DNA of 64,000 nucleotides from positions 972,499 through 1,036,498 of the forward strand of contig CAJJDO010000004.1 of assembly GCA_905183005.1 (NCBI GenBank), written 5' to 3'. The translations under genes were made by a program, and so were the position numbers. The stretch is from Paramecium pentaurelia (lineage: Eukaryota > Ciliophora > Oligohymenophorea > Peniculida > Parameciidae). Below the pieces are notes generated by a model. That model did not search any database. It saw only the letters and a program-made list of their open reading frames with translations, and had not been told where the DNA came from. Positions 1 through 14,063 of this stretch are shown one piece after another. Each line of letters begins with the position of its first letter. The stretch's first letter is position 1.

Positions 1-3000
1 AAGGTGACATATTTTGTAGTTGCCATACTATCATCCCATTCTGATTGAGTTTTCTTATTAATTTGTTTAGTATCACATTATAAGGCAAATGATTTATGGA
101 CTATGCTTCGATTAGATTTAAATATTAATGTAATGGGCTTTGATTCTTTGGTATTCAAATGACCTTGTCTAGGAATAAAGGAAAAATCTTCACATCCTTA
201 AGTATTCCATTAAAATCGAATTGTATTAGATCCATTATTTTTAAGGAAAAACTATATTTTCTTTTCAGTATTAATAATGCAATCACCAAATTGAACTTCA
301 TCATCCAAATTTTCAAATACAATATCTTCTTAAAATGCTTCTCCTGTTACTGCTACTTTAGTTATTTCATAAGGATTTAATAGAGTTTACATTACAAAAT
401 AATGTTATTTAATTCCAACATCTTTTGGAGTGAATTCAATATTAAAAGTAGCAGTTGTTTTTGGAGTTAATGAAAATGTATTTTAATCTAAAAATCTAAA
501 ATGCTCATTAACTGCTGTCAAATCCCATTTAACTGTAGCTGGAATCTATCCATCATTTTTTAATACAATTGGCATAGTTAAAGTCTTACCTAATCTAACT
601 CTGCCAAATTTAACAACAGGTGTTCTTTCATCTAACCAATCTTTAGGTTTTTCCAATTTCAATGTTGGTAAGGCTCCTTCTCCTCTTAAATCAAATAATA
701 ATTTATGAGTCTTAGGACTTTGTTCTCCATTCTCAACAATGGCTTCAAAAATACCATAATATTGTGCCATTATAGTAGGTTTAAAAGCAACCTTAATATA
801 AACACTTTCATGTGGTGCAATTTTAACTTATTTTGGAAAAACTTCAAATGCAAAATTATCATTAGGATAATTCTATCTTCTTCTTGCATCTAATTTAACA
901 CTACATGGAATCTTATTAGGATTTGTAAGTTTAAATCTTTCAACTACTCCATCAGGAACTTTAGATGGTACCAATGTTCCAAAGCTAAATACTTTTTCTT
1001 CTATAAAGAAAACATTTGAATTAATCAAATTTGATAGATTATTAACTTAAGATTACAATACAACTTGTTCTTCAAAAATAGATTCATATGTAGTTGTACT
1101 AATACCTGGAATACAACTTTCACTTAATACTTCATATTCAATTCCATTTGGTTGATCTTCTGGATTACGATTAATAATATCTATTGCCAATTTTTATTCA
1201 TAATTTTTCTAACCTTATCCTGCAAATGTAATTTCTACTGTACAAGAAGAATCTGGTGCTATTGTACCAATACTAGGCATAATTGTCCATTAACCAATTT
1301 TCAATTATCCAGGAGGTGGATCATTCTTACCTGGTTTTGCTTATTTTTTTTCTTATTTTTTATCATCTTTCTTTGGTCCTTTCTTAGGATCTACAGGTGC
1401 CAATGAAGATGGCATAGCTTTCATTAATTCCTTTTTTTCTTAAGCTTCTTTATTTTATTAATCTAACAATTATTTTCTAAATTCTTCATTTGCATAATCA
1501 AATATAGTGAAATTGAATTCAAATTATCCTTCATTTTTGATTTCTAAATGTCTTACTTTAGATTCATTAAATTAAATAGGTCCAAAATTGATATTTTTTA
1601 ATGGATTAATTGAATATTTTGAATAAACACTATTGAATTATACATTAATAGGAACAGGTTTATAAATTTCTTATGTTTTACCTTCTAAGATCTCTAAATA
1701 TAAATCAGTTGTATCATTTGTAGTTTTCATTTTTATCTCTTTAACACCACAAAATCTTATTAAGATATCTTTTTATTATCCAGGATTGAGATCAGTTTCC
1801 ATAGGTTCTAATTAAAATAATTGAGGAAAGAGTTTCTTTTTAATTAAACACTTAATTTTCACCAAATATTAACCAATGTTTTTAACTTACAATACTTGAT
1901 CTTTAAAATCACCTACTTTTACACTACCAAAATCTAATATATTCTCTGGTGTTGGATATTTAATATCAACTTAAATTTAAAATGCTTCAGCATCAACATT
2001 TATAATCTTAGGATCTTATTTTATATTCATATTCTCAACATCTTCTACTTCAAGAGTTATTTTGAGATTTAATTTTCTTTCCTTTATTGCTCTAAATCTA
2101 ATTTCAATCTTAGCCTCCATTGTAGGAGCTAATTCACCTGATGTATTAATAACTTAAAATTCCTCTTCTAATTATTCTATTCCTGTTAATTTCCACTTTG
2201 CATTAATCATACCTGTATTCTTTATAGTGACTGTTCTAGAATCAGATTAAGAAATTAATAATCTTTCAAATTTTACATCAGGATTAATTAAATCAATGGT
2301 TGGTCTACAACCAATACATACCATAGGGATAATAAGTGGTAATGGATTATCTTTAATCTAGACAATCAAATCATCTCTGAATTTTTAAGGTTTATCTGGA
2401 AATGCCCAAACTCTTAATTCTAATGGAACACTATTTAATTAGATTTTAGAATTATCTAAATCTAATGTAAAAACTCCTTTTTAAATCTCTTTATTTTCTT
2501 GAATACTTGATAATAAGGAAAATTATAATTCTGTATCAAATTTACCAGAATTAGATAATCTAAATGTTGTACTATTGATTGCACGATTAGCTACTTTATC
2601 TGATTTTCCAATTAATAATGGTCCAAAATCAAAAGATTATTCATTCTAAACATAAACTTTGCTTAAGTATGAATCAGGTGCATTTAAAGGTCTAGATTTC
2701 TTTACAGTCCAAAATAATTATTTAGGTAATCCACTTAAAGATGGATAATCAGCAACTCCTTTGACTTCAGCAGCTGATTTCTTGATAGAAAAGAAATTAT
2801 CAAAATTTAATCTGCCTTCAAATGAACCAGTATGTTTAGTAAAGAATTAAATAACTAATATTAATGTTCTACCAGCAGGTATAGTCCATCTATATTATTT
2901 TTAAATCAAATCTTCAAGTTTATAATTATATTTTTAATCATTTGCTTAAGATGATTCAGCATTTTTTTATTATTATGATCTCTTACTTACATTAGCAATT

Positions 3001-6000
3001 GATCTAGAAGTAACATTAGCTCTTGCTTTAACAGATGGAGTGATTGGTTTATTCAATTAATCAGGATGTTAAAGTTATTCCCTACTTGGTGAATTGATAT
3101 CCTCTAAATGTTTATTTTATTCTTCTTAAATATTATTTTTGTCTTCATCAATATGTTCTGTCTTTTATTATGATTACATTTTAATATCTTTAACATACAT
3201 ATCTTTAGGTGTAAGGATGTTAAAATATTTAAGTGTTTATGTGAGGGTTGCATTTGATTAATGTATTGATGATTCTTTTGTATCTGTCTTCTTTCTACCT
3301 GTTTGAATAGATTAATTTAGATTATCTTTCTTCTTCATAACAATCTAATGATAAATTGGATCAGGAATTGGCAAAGAATTTGGATTTGGATAAATTGGAG
3401 CTGGTATTACTTATAATCCTGTTTAACATAATTATGGTAAATTGTAATGAAAAGGAATTTCACTAAATTATCTTTCTCCTTTTTAAAGATATGTATAATC
3501 TATTATTTCTACTTTTGGTTCTTCTGGTTCAGGTGGTTTATCACCTTTCTTTGCTGGTTTTTAAGGTTTCTCTTCTTTCTTTCCTTCATCAAATACAGGA
3601 TCATGTATTTTATTAGCTATTTCTATTTTATCATGATATTTATTTTCTATTAAAGCTTTAACTTTTGTAATTAATTCATTAAAATTCTATCTCTATATTT
3701 CATCTTCAAAACTAGCAGGATAAAATACATCATAATAATTTTATTCTACTAAATTTCCAGCTGATTTAGGTTATGATTTTGGTCTTGATTTTTATCTTGA
3801 TTATTATTATTATTATTATAATTATAATTATGAAATTTATGGTTTTTCTTGTTTCTTTGTAACACTCTAAGATTAATCCTTTCCTCTCTTAGTTTAAGTT
3901 TTATTATTTTTATCTTTTGATGTTGGAATAGGATCAACTATTTCTTCTTTTTTAGGTTTATCTTCTTCTGCCAATTTTTCCATTCCTGGCCATTCAATCA
4001 ATTTCTAGATTTCAAAACCATATTAATCATATTACTCTTTTAATACAACTACTTATAAATGAGAATCAATTTCCATTATGCATTTCATCAAATATAATTC
4101 ATTAGGCCAATATTTAGATTATAAATTATCAAAAATAGCACCAGCACCACAATCTTCATGAGACAATCTTGCTTTTAATAATTTTACAATTATCTCTTCA
4201 CTTAAATATTCATATAAATGCAATGGTATTGGTCCCCACTTATCTTCAAGATCTTTAGATTTCTTTCCTGCTTTCTTTAATAATTTCTCTCTTTCTTATT
4301 ATACAAATTAAATTTCATTTTATCTTTATTACATATATTACTCTAATTATTAATATGCTTAAGTTTAATTTTCTTGATTCCATTAAACTAATTCATTCAT
4401 ATTAATAACTTTTCTTCTATGTGTTTATTCCAAATAATTGGCTAAATGAGTCTTTCCACATTTAGGAGGTCCAATGATAACAATATTTTTCAATACATCT
4501 TCACTTACCTTCTTTGGATATTCAACTTTTATCATTGTTTCCTATATTACAATATCATCTAATTCTTTTTATAATTATTCTTTATTTTCAACATTTGGAT
4601 CTTACAATTTATTTAAAATTTAATCTTTTCTTTTACTTCTTGTAAATGCTTTTTAAAAATCTAACCATATAGGTTATCCTGGTTATCTTACAGGCATTAA
4701 TATAAAATCTGTATGTTCTAATTATGGATAACTATTAACAATTTCATCATCCTAAATATATTGTGTATCAAAATCTAATGAGAATATTTCAGTGTCAAAT
4801 TCTGTGGGATTCTTTATTTCTAATACAGAATGTGCAAATTTATCATATGGTAAAATTGGTCCAATATTTATCAATTAAGGATTGAATTATAAATTGATAC
4901 TTGTTCCAATTCCTTTTAGATTTAATATATAAGGTGTTGCATTTTCTTTAATATTTAGAGTGAATTTTTATGAATAATTTCTTTCAACTAATGGAGTGAA
5001 ATGAGCTTCAACTAATTATTTATCACCTGATTTAATAATACCACTATTTGGCACTAAAACAAATCTAGGTTCTTCTTTCTTATCAGCTGTCAATTCTTAT
5101 CTAGTTGATTATGACCATTCACAATCTATTTCCTTATCATTAACAAATCTTAAGAAGATAATCTTCTTTTACCCAATCAAAACTTTACCAAAATCAATTT
5201 ATCCATCAGCTGAATTCTCTATTACAATTTAAGGTATTGTGATATTGGCCACTAATTCTAGATGAAACTTTGGACCCTTCTTCAATTCAATAGGCACAAC
5301 AGTTTTAGTAGGTCCAAAACCCATATTCTTTTTAGTTTAATATTATATATTCAAAGTGATATTAGCACCACTAGGTAAATTCAAAACTCTTTCTGGTACA
5401 ATATTATATCCTTAAGGTTTAAAGTATTTACCATCTAAAACAAATTCTACTGGTAAAGTGCCTGGATTATTGATAGTTATAGTTTTTTATCTTATTGAAT
5501 TAAGTACAACATTTCCAAAATCACAAATATAAGTAGCCAAAATTACATTATCATAAAACTTTTCTTTTTGATCTCTTGAATGTGTTCTCTCATCCTATTT
5601 ATCTAATACAGTCCTCTTTATTTATTCACAAAATACAAATCTATCTATATCTCTCTCTACTTCCAATTATACTTATTCCAATGTCTTCACTTAAACTTTT
5701 TAATTTGATGTCTTGGCTAATAATTAAGCTCTCTTAATCTAATTTTCTAAATCAGCCTTCTTCTTTGCAATTTCAACATCAAATTTCTATTAAAATAATG
5801 GATTTTCAGATCTTGGCAATTATACAACCATTGATGGATATACACCTCTTCCAATAATAGTAATTGGTTCTGGCTCATAATATCCAATTTATACTAATAT
5901 AATTTCTTTGAATTCTGCAGGTATTACAGGTGAAACTCTTACTGTTATTCTAAGTTTCTCTCCTCCTGTTATCTTTCCATTTTATGGTTATACATCTACA

Positions 6001-9000
6001 AATCCCTTTTTCTTTATGTGTCTCAAATCAATCTTAAATTCAAATGTAACTTTTCCTGTATTTTCAATTGTAAATTCTCTAGAAACCCATTCACAAAATC
6101 TAACATCTCCTAATTCAATTAATGTTGTGCTCATTTTAGAAGATAATAAACTGCTATCTCCAACTAAAGTCACTTCATATTCTGGACCACCATCAACATG
6201 ACAGACAGCAGTAGTTTTAAATCTCTATCCTCCAATTGCATTATAAACAAATTCAACTTATTCCTCTGATCCAGGTTCCATATAACCACTTAATGGTAAG
6301 ATATCAAATATTTCATTAATTGGAATATTTGGTTATTAACCTTAAGTAGATAATTCTTCACTTACAAAAGTCCATTCATAATTTAATGCCATTTCACTTT
6401 AATTCTTCATTGTCATAACCATTTTCTTTGTTGTATCATATAAAATGGAACCAAAATTAATAAGATTTGTTTCCATAATTAAATTTGGAAAATGGACTTA
6501 ACCAATTAAATCAATCAAATCTTTATGTGGATGTTCATAATGAGATAATTATAGTTTTCCTTCTAAATCACCAGATTTACGATCAGATTTAAAAGCAGGA
6601 TCAAAATCAATTCTAACAACTGCACTTTTACCTGGATTCAATTATAATTTATCTTAATTAACTGTGAATGGTTATTAACACTTTAAATCAAAATTTACAG
6701 GTAAAGGACAAGCACAAGTGATTTCAAGATTCTTAGAAATAGGCATAAATGGAACATTTTTCTCCCAAGAATATTTAAAAAAAAGTTTTTTTTCTGAAAA
6801 TTACAAAGTTGGTTAAATAAAATCACCTTCAATTGTTGTTGGAAATAATAGATTTGCTTTCCTTTCAGTACCTATAGTAGAATGTAACATAAATATTTCA
6901 GAAATCTTTCCCTTCTTTTATGAATATCCTCTAAATTAAAACATAATACCATGTTTAGGTGGTAAAACAATAGTATCAGGAGCAATAGAGAATACTGATT
7001 CTTCTTCTGGTGGAGGAGGAGCTTTATTATTTTTTTAATCTTATTCTTCTTTTTTCTATTGAGGTTTCTTTTAAGTCCATTATAATTTTTATGGTTTCCT
7101 ACCTTTATTTTCTACAAAAATTTCTTTTGTAACTTTTCTATGAGTATAATTTACTCCCATATTAACAGATGATAAATCATCTTTACAAAATATTGTTGAA
7201 CCAACTCCTCTTGCTTTTAATTATACTTCTACATCATCACCTTCTTTAATTACAAAATGAAGAACATCAGTAACCTTAACAGCATCATCTGCACTACAAA
7301 GTACTTCAATTTCACAACTCTCTTTTGGTTTTATAATACCATGTTTTTATATTGGTTTAAATATTGAAATTTTATTTTTTGTAAAGGCATGAAAATCAGC
7401 CTCAATATCACTATCATTAGTTAATGTCAATTTTAGAGAATAATCTTTTAAGACATCAACATTTCCAAAATCTAATTCTGTTTTTGATGTTTTTACTTTA
7501 GGTCCTTCTGAAAATGCTACAATTGTTATTACATGAGGTTATCCATTATTAGTACCAACTATATTTATTTGTAAAGGTAATGTAATATCATATAATTTCT
7601 TTGTTGTCAATGTCACTTCCAAAGACATAGTTGAATTACCATTAATCTTACCACTAGATGGTTCAACTGTATAATCTGCTAATACCTTATATTCATCATT
7701 TTATGGTAAAACTACAAATTTAGCTGGTAATTCAGATGTATTAATTAAATCAACTCTTGATTTACATGGATTTCTTAAGAATACTTTTTAATCATCTCCT
7801 TTATTAAAATTCAATCTATCACTTGGTCTTAATTCTACTCTTGGAGCTTAACAATCAGCTGTAATTGGTATAGATAACATATCTTATCCAACTCCTTCAA
7901 TATCTACAACCATAACTTATTCATAAGTTTTAATTTATTTTGGAATAAAAGTAACTTTTATTACATCAAAATTTTTAGGTTAGATTGTATTTCTTCTAGG
8001 TTCAATTTCAAATTCTCTTTCAGCTAATTTACCATCACCAGGTATTTTAAGTTCATATGTAAATGCAACTGTTGATGTGTTAGTCATTCTAATACTCTTT
8101 GTTTATTCGAATGAATAACTCACAGTACCAAATTAAATTTTCTCATCTTAAAAATTAAATGTAGGAGCAATCACATGTCCAATAAATAGTATTGTTAATT
8201 AATCTGTTGATCCTTCTAATTTCCATCTAAAAGTTTCTTTAAATTCTCCTGGTATACTAGATTTGAATGTAATTGTAAATGGCATTCTTTAACCAACTGC
8301 TAATACTCCTCTTTCAACATCAAATTTAAACATCTTTCCAAATGCTCTTTCATTTGGCATCAATTCAAATTTACATTCTATTTCTCCTCTATTTTCTATT
8401 ACAACTTCAGTCTTATGAATTTCATTAACAAACACATCTCCTAAATTCACTTCATAAACACTTAAAAATGCTCTTGGACCCATACCTTGTCCATATAAAT
8501 TTAATGGTAGTCTTTCTTCTGAACACGATATATTACAATAGGCAACAGTCTAATATAAAAATGCACTTCTAGGAACAAAGGTAACTGTAACTGTCATTTC
8601 AGAATTGGGCCATATTTATCCTTATGTAGGTTCAATAGTAAATATATCATCAATAAAGAGAAGTAAATCATCTTCAATAGCTTTACGAATATTTCTATAT
8701 TTCCTTGCTAATTATAATTCAGCCTTCTTTTATCTCTTCAAAATAATAGCTTTTTCATCTCTTTCTTCTTCTTCACTATCCTCATCTTCTTCCAATTCTA
8801 ATTCTTCATGTACTCCTTCATTGGACACTAATTCTTTTATAAGCATTCTCTCTTCAGCTTCTTCTTCTTCTAATTAATTTCTCAATCTATTCTTTTTTTC
8901 TTATTCCTCTTTTTCTGTTGCAAAGGCTCTCCATTCAAAATCTACTTTAACATTAGATTTATTGATAATTTATAATGTCTATTGTAATTGGAGACCAATA

Positions 9001-9983
9001 AATGCCTCAGTCATATTGATCTAACTTTTAGAAAGATAAACATTTCCATTATGTGCAACCCCAATGATGGGAACATAAGCTTCCATATTATCGTACTATA
9101 AAATAGCCTTATTCTTATAAGATCTAGCTTCTGTTGGAAAGAATCTGTTGGTATAATTAATAAAGATAATTACTTGATGACAATTTACTCATTCTTGCCA
9201 TATTCCAAAACTCCTTCCCTCTTATCGGCATCAAAACCTAAGGGTAATTTCAAGAACCATTTTGTGGTCTTCTCTCCTAAATTTCTAATAATAACCGGTT
9301 TTTCAGTAGTGTATTTAACAGGACAATTACCAAAATCAAGAGAATCGGGAAAATCTAAAGAATCTAAATAATTATATACCTATCATGGCTCTTTTGCCAA
9401 CAGCAACGATTGGTACAACAAATTTCTCTCTTTCTGTTTCAACTATAACATCATAATTATAATCTGATTTTGATTCAGGGGAAAAACGAATAATAAAATT
9501 TGTTTCCATACCTGGTGCTACCTATTTTGAGAATAATCATAAAATAAATACCTTAGTTCCTGTTCCTGCATCTTTTCCATTAGTACCTTAAGGCACAACT
9601 TAAAATAGTCGAGAGTCAGGTTTGTATATTTTAACCCTTCTAGCTACCCGATCTTTATTACGCAACTTGAAAATCTTCTCCTTAATTTGTAATGGCTTGT
9701 TTGCTTTAAAAGAGGAAATTGTACCTCATAGTCTGTAAATTGTATAATTGGTGGAATTGGATCAAAGAGCGGTTCATCAATAGGGACACTACTCACTGGT
9801 TGAGAGGAGAAGTCAGCAAGATTTTAAAATTCAATGATTTTGATTTTTGGATGTGCATCTTCAAAAATCTATCCTGATAACTGTTTCTAAATCAATTAGG
9901 ATGGAGTCTAATTTATGAGAGAGGAATACGAATTCTTATGTTTTAGCTTGTCTATTTGTCTAAGTAAGCTTCTTCTGCATCAT
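1..9983 (-). CDS. HYDIN: HYDIN-like ciliary central-apparatus protein (3' end beyond window)
   Basis: Giant protein of motile cilia, a component of the central-pair apparatus. About 3,300 residues are visible, against roughly 5,000 for animal HYDIN, so the C-terminus lies off the left edge. The start is the ATG at 9983, which leads into the conserved N-terminal TPSQ motif. Introns occupy 9908-9929, 9696-9724, 9522-9551 and 9355-9379, each GT...AG and 22-30 nt. Many ASH/MSP-type beta-sandwich repeats follow, for example LDFGNCPVK and KTHKLLFDLRGEG. An embedded nucleotide-kinase-like segment near residue 1,830 carries the Walker A motif GPPKCGKTH (4446-4472), then SHEDCGAGA. A Gln-rich linker lies around 3,770-3,850. 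HYDIN is known to mix ASH repeats with an adenylate-kinase-like region, so identification is firm. Only 35 bp separate its start from the next gene's stop. Confidence 0.95.
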
Positions 9984-10018
9984 CAGTTATTTAATTTAAT
10001 AAAATATTTTTTCTTGTA

Positions 10019-11421
10019 TCACTAAATCATTTAAACCAGGGAGTCTGTGACATTCTTTTTAAATAATTAATATATTTCCTAATTAGTCTTGTTCATTGTC
10101 TCAACACCATACTTATAAAATATCACAACACCTAATAAAGTGATGACAGCGAAAAACAGGAAACAATTCTCCATACCCAGATTTTTGCTTAATAAATTAC
10201 TTAAGTGTACATGGCGATTGGAAAAACCAATAAAATAATGATTGAATAGAACCAAAAAGTATAATAGCAATATGAAATTAATTGTTAAGGAACAAATTCA
10301 GGCATATAGACAGGTACAATAGGGCCAGTCGAACTGAAATTAGCAAATACAAATACAAAGATGAACACAATTATCATGTCATCATTATTTAAATAAGAAA
10401 ATAAGAAGATTCCAAAATTAGCAATTAACATTAATGTGAGTCCTGCCAATAAAGGTTTCCTCCTACCATAATACTTGAGAGTAATTGTCCCAGCAAAACT
10501 ATACAATATCCATTTTAGTACTGAAATCAAAAATGATAAAAACTAAGCAGTCTTTTAAGGTTATGAATCATTAAAAATTTATGTTGAATATTGTACTACA
10601 GCATTGAATCCACAAAATTAGAATATGAACATTAAAAATAATCCAAATTAGAATTATTTCTTATGTTTTCTGATTGTCACTCCCAATTCAACTTATTTAT
10701 TTTATGTTTATGATTATTCCCTAATATTTTCCAATAATTCTTAATAATTCGTACTTTGATATATCTTTTTCAATACTGTTAATGCTTTATCATCTTAATT
10801 ATTTTGTATATAAAAGATAGGAGTCTAGAAATTATATATAGTTTTCATAACAATAATCCTAATTAAACTTGGTATTCCACCAACAAAAAAATATATTCTC
10901 CAAAAATATTGGTTCAATTAATCAGGAGATGTAATATTATCTGTTGTAGGAAACCATACTCCATAAAGCATTGTTAAAAAGTATCCAAAGGAAAAAACTG
11001 TTGATAATATTCCACCCATAGATGAATACATTGACGTAGGTGAAAATTGTCTTATGAATACAGGCTAACAAACTGCACAAATTCCACAACCTACTCCTGC
11101 TATTAATCTTCCAATAAAAAATGTATAGATATCTGAAAAAATCAATAATGAACTTCCCACAAATAAGCATATGTCTGCTATTAAAATTCCTGTATGATAT
11201 TTCTTAATGAAAGTAGTTAAGATTGCTCCAAAGAAGGCTCCAACATATGAAGAGCTAGTTAGAGCTCCTGCAAAAAAACTTTGGTTATCTTTACTTATTT
11301 CAAAAACTATATATAAAGTTTTTAAAGCATTGTTCATAGAATTTGAAACAAATGCATATGAAATGGATCCTATATTAAATGATAAACATGCAATTACTAC
11401 CCACGTTTTATTTATTTACAT
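10019..11421 (-). CDS. MFS sugar-porter-like membrane transporter
   Basis: Predicted integral membrane protein of about 467 residues with the multiple hydrophobic helices of the major facilitator superfamily. GRLIAGVGCGICAVC fits the sugar-porter signature after helix 4. CGFNAVVQYSTQIF matches the helix-7 region of the family, where the usual form is GxNAVxYYS. YYGRRKP is the GRR motif after helix 8. The start is the ATG at 11421 (MQINKTWVVIACLSFNIG), leading straight into the first helix. The stop is TGA at 10019-10021. Substrate cannot be told from sequence; hexose or another small polyol is the family norm. A short intron may be present in the final quarter near 10.2 kb, where the reading frame was not fully resolved. 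Confidence 0.88.
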
Positions 11422-11630
11422 TATTCTAGTTAATATAAATAAATCAATTATATAATATATAAATAAGTAATTCATTATTTAACTTGTTATTTAAAATGAT
11501 ATAAATATTATGTAAATGAACAATATCATTCATTGTATATATGTTTTAGAAAAACTTTCATTAAATAGTAACAATAAAAATATTTTATTATAATTTTAGG
11601 TTAAAATATATATATATTTGAACAAAATGT

Positions 11631-12538
11631 TCAATCAAATTGAATTGGTTTACTAAGATTTTATAATTCTTCAAATAATGCTTTGATTTATTCCTAATCA
11701 TCAACTTCTTATTTTGGTGATTCAAAGAGTGGTTAATTTAAGTTTGTTTCTAGAGTATGAAGTTCATTCTGTAAAAATTTAGTAGTGAAATATTAAGAGA
11801 TATCTATTATTATTTATAATTATTAATTACTTTTGAATTTTTTATGTTATGACATTGCTCCTATAATTATATCTATTCTTTCCAATTTATGATTCACTTA
11901 ATCAAATTGACTATGTAATAACTATTATATAATTGAGTATTAACCTTTTTAAGATTCCACATTTCTTCTAAAAGTACACCACTCTTTTATTTTAATATTT
12001 GCATATCTTCATCTAATCTTGTATTTGTATCTTTAATATCAGATGCACACACTCTTAAAATATTTTATTCTTCTTTCAATTTAGCAGCTAATCAAAATAA
12101 TAATCATATGAAATACATGGTTGATTAGGATTAACAGATTCCTAATTTCCATCATCATTATTTCTTCTCTTTATGAATTATAACATCTATCTATTAATTA
12201 TATACTTATATATATTACTTAACTCCTTTTCTAAAACATTTATGTTTAAACTCTTATCCATCTTAATGTTTACTCTTTTTAAAATTATATAAATTCAGTT
12301 ATCTAGTAAATTATTCTTTAAGTTTACCTTAGAAAACTAGAATAATTTCTATGTTTAAAATATTATGGCAGAACCTATTATTATAATAACTTTTGGCTTT
12401 TCACAACAAAACTTAATCCTTCTTCAGTCCAAGAAACAATATGAGATATTGTTTGATCCTAATACTTTATGTGACATATACTTCTAGCATTTCAAATGTT
12501 TTCATAATAAATGTTGGAACCAATGAACGAGTAGCCAT
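11631..12538 (-). CDS. Heat shock factor (HSF) transcription factor
   Basis: Small nuclear DNA-binding factor. After the start at 12538 (MATRSLVPTFIMKTFEMLED) the HSF winged-helix domain fills residues 1-100. ISHIVSWTEEGLSFVV, VLPQYFKHRNYSSFLRQLN and LYNFKK are the recognition-helix landmarks of the family. GVKQMLQFIKRRN matches the conserved end of the domain. A heptad-rich HR-A/B-like coiled coil follows and would allow trimerisation. The model needs introns of 23, 25, 28 and 29 nt plus one of 23 nt beginning GTTA. With about 255 residues it is shorter than animal HSF1, and no HR-C region is obvious. Targets are presumably heat-shock elements (inference). Confidence 0.93.
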
Positions 12539-12682
12539 TGTGTGAATAATATAAATTAATTATAATACACATTATATATTGATTATAGTAAATAAAATAA
12601 ATACTAAAACAAAATAGTTATTTTAAGATTCAACCTTATAAACCTAATATATTGTATTTATAATATTCACAAATTAAGTATA

Positions 12683-13953
12683 TCATATGAATGATTTTCT
12701 ACAAATTGGACAAGTATTTCGATTTTTCCTCCAATGATTCAAGCATTCTTTATGAAATATATGTAAACAATCTGTTTTAACTTATTATTATAATTATTCT
12801 TCAGTTTTTATAAAATCTTCTAAACAAATTGAACATTAAGGATTCAAATCAATATCAACTAATGCTGGAATCATAAATTATTAGTTATTTGAAGAATTCT
12901 TTTTTTATCTCCTAAAACAATACCAAAATATAAAAAATAAAGCAAATATTAGAATTAATGTTAAAGTAATAATTAATATAATTGTTACTATTTCTTCTTT
13001 ATCTTATCTGTAATGTATTTAAAAATCTAATTATATTTTATAATTAATATCTTCTTCAGATGATAATTTGATGATCAATAAATTTTAATGAGATTATTAA
13101 CTAAAATTACTCTCCAAATATGATTCTTATAATAGTTTAATTTCTACTCTTTTTTAATCCCAAACAGTATGATTATAATTATTGTTAATATCACATGGTA
13201 GATTATATCTTTATGAAACTAACATTTGTATATTTATTTTCGATTTATTAATGTTTGTTGATTCAAAAGCTAAACTTAAACTATAATTAGAAGTTGTATT
13301 GAACATTGTATATATATATTATTAATTTGATATCTAAATGTTCTACATTTTAAATGGTAAAAATAGTTAAGCTGTTTGAGAGCAATCTTCATCTAAGAAT
13401 CCTTTCTTACATTAACATTAACCATGCTTATTTTATATAATAGGAATTTTACAATGCATTATCCATTTTTATTGCAATTATTAGGACATTATATGATATT
13501 TGATGCTGTAAATTGTAAGTAATAATTCTTAGTTTTATTGGTTAGAATAGTCAAATATAATTGTAAATCTCTATTCTAATCTAAGTTCAATTGTAAATAG
13601 TGATATTTTTTTGATTATTATTATCTACTTAATAGTTCATAATGTATATACCCATTTATATCATAGTTATCACAAATTATTCTTTTTTTTGGAGAGTGTA
13701 GATCATAGAAAGGAGCTTATCCATAGGACTATAATAACATCAAATTTGGAGATGATTTGGATTGATTTTTAACAAATAGTTCAATTAATAGATATTTGGA
13801 TGTTTCCTCTTTTTATATTATTAATTGAAATGTCTAATTTAACTTTTTTTGAGTGAAATTGAATTTCATAACACTTTATCTTACATCAATTTCCAAAATT
13901 TGCAGAGTTATAATTGATTAAAAGTGAAAAATTACGATTAGAAATCTAATCAT
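12683..13953 (-). CDS. Secretory-pathway RING-H2 E3 ligase-like protein with EGF module
   Basis: Likely single-pass membrane ubiquitin ligase. The start at 13953 gives a signal peptide (MIRFLIVIFHFQSI...). A lumenal part follows that carries one EGF-like module, CPNNCNKNGQC then CQCKKGFLDEDC. A long hydrophobic segment (residues rich in I, L and T) precedes a cytosolic C-terminal RING-H2: CSICLEDF, CLHIFHKECLNHW and CPICRKSFI, ending at TGA 12683. The Cys/His spacing is canonical, so the RING should bind zinc. This layout resembles PA-TM-RING type ligases in order, but with EGF instead of a PA domain. A 26-nt intron splits the EGF module. Confidence 0.82.
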
Positions 13954-14063
13954 ATTTAGCAAATATAAATTTCTTTGAATATTTAAACAATTAGTATACA
14001 AATGTAATTGGGAATATTCAGATTTTGCCTATTTATATTGATTTTATTTTATATTTAAAATAA

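Noticed and set aside
159..1406. Plus-strand open frames in the first 1.4 kb
   Set aside because: The minus strand reads continuously as HYDIN with TAA/TAG as Gln.
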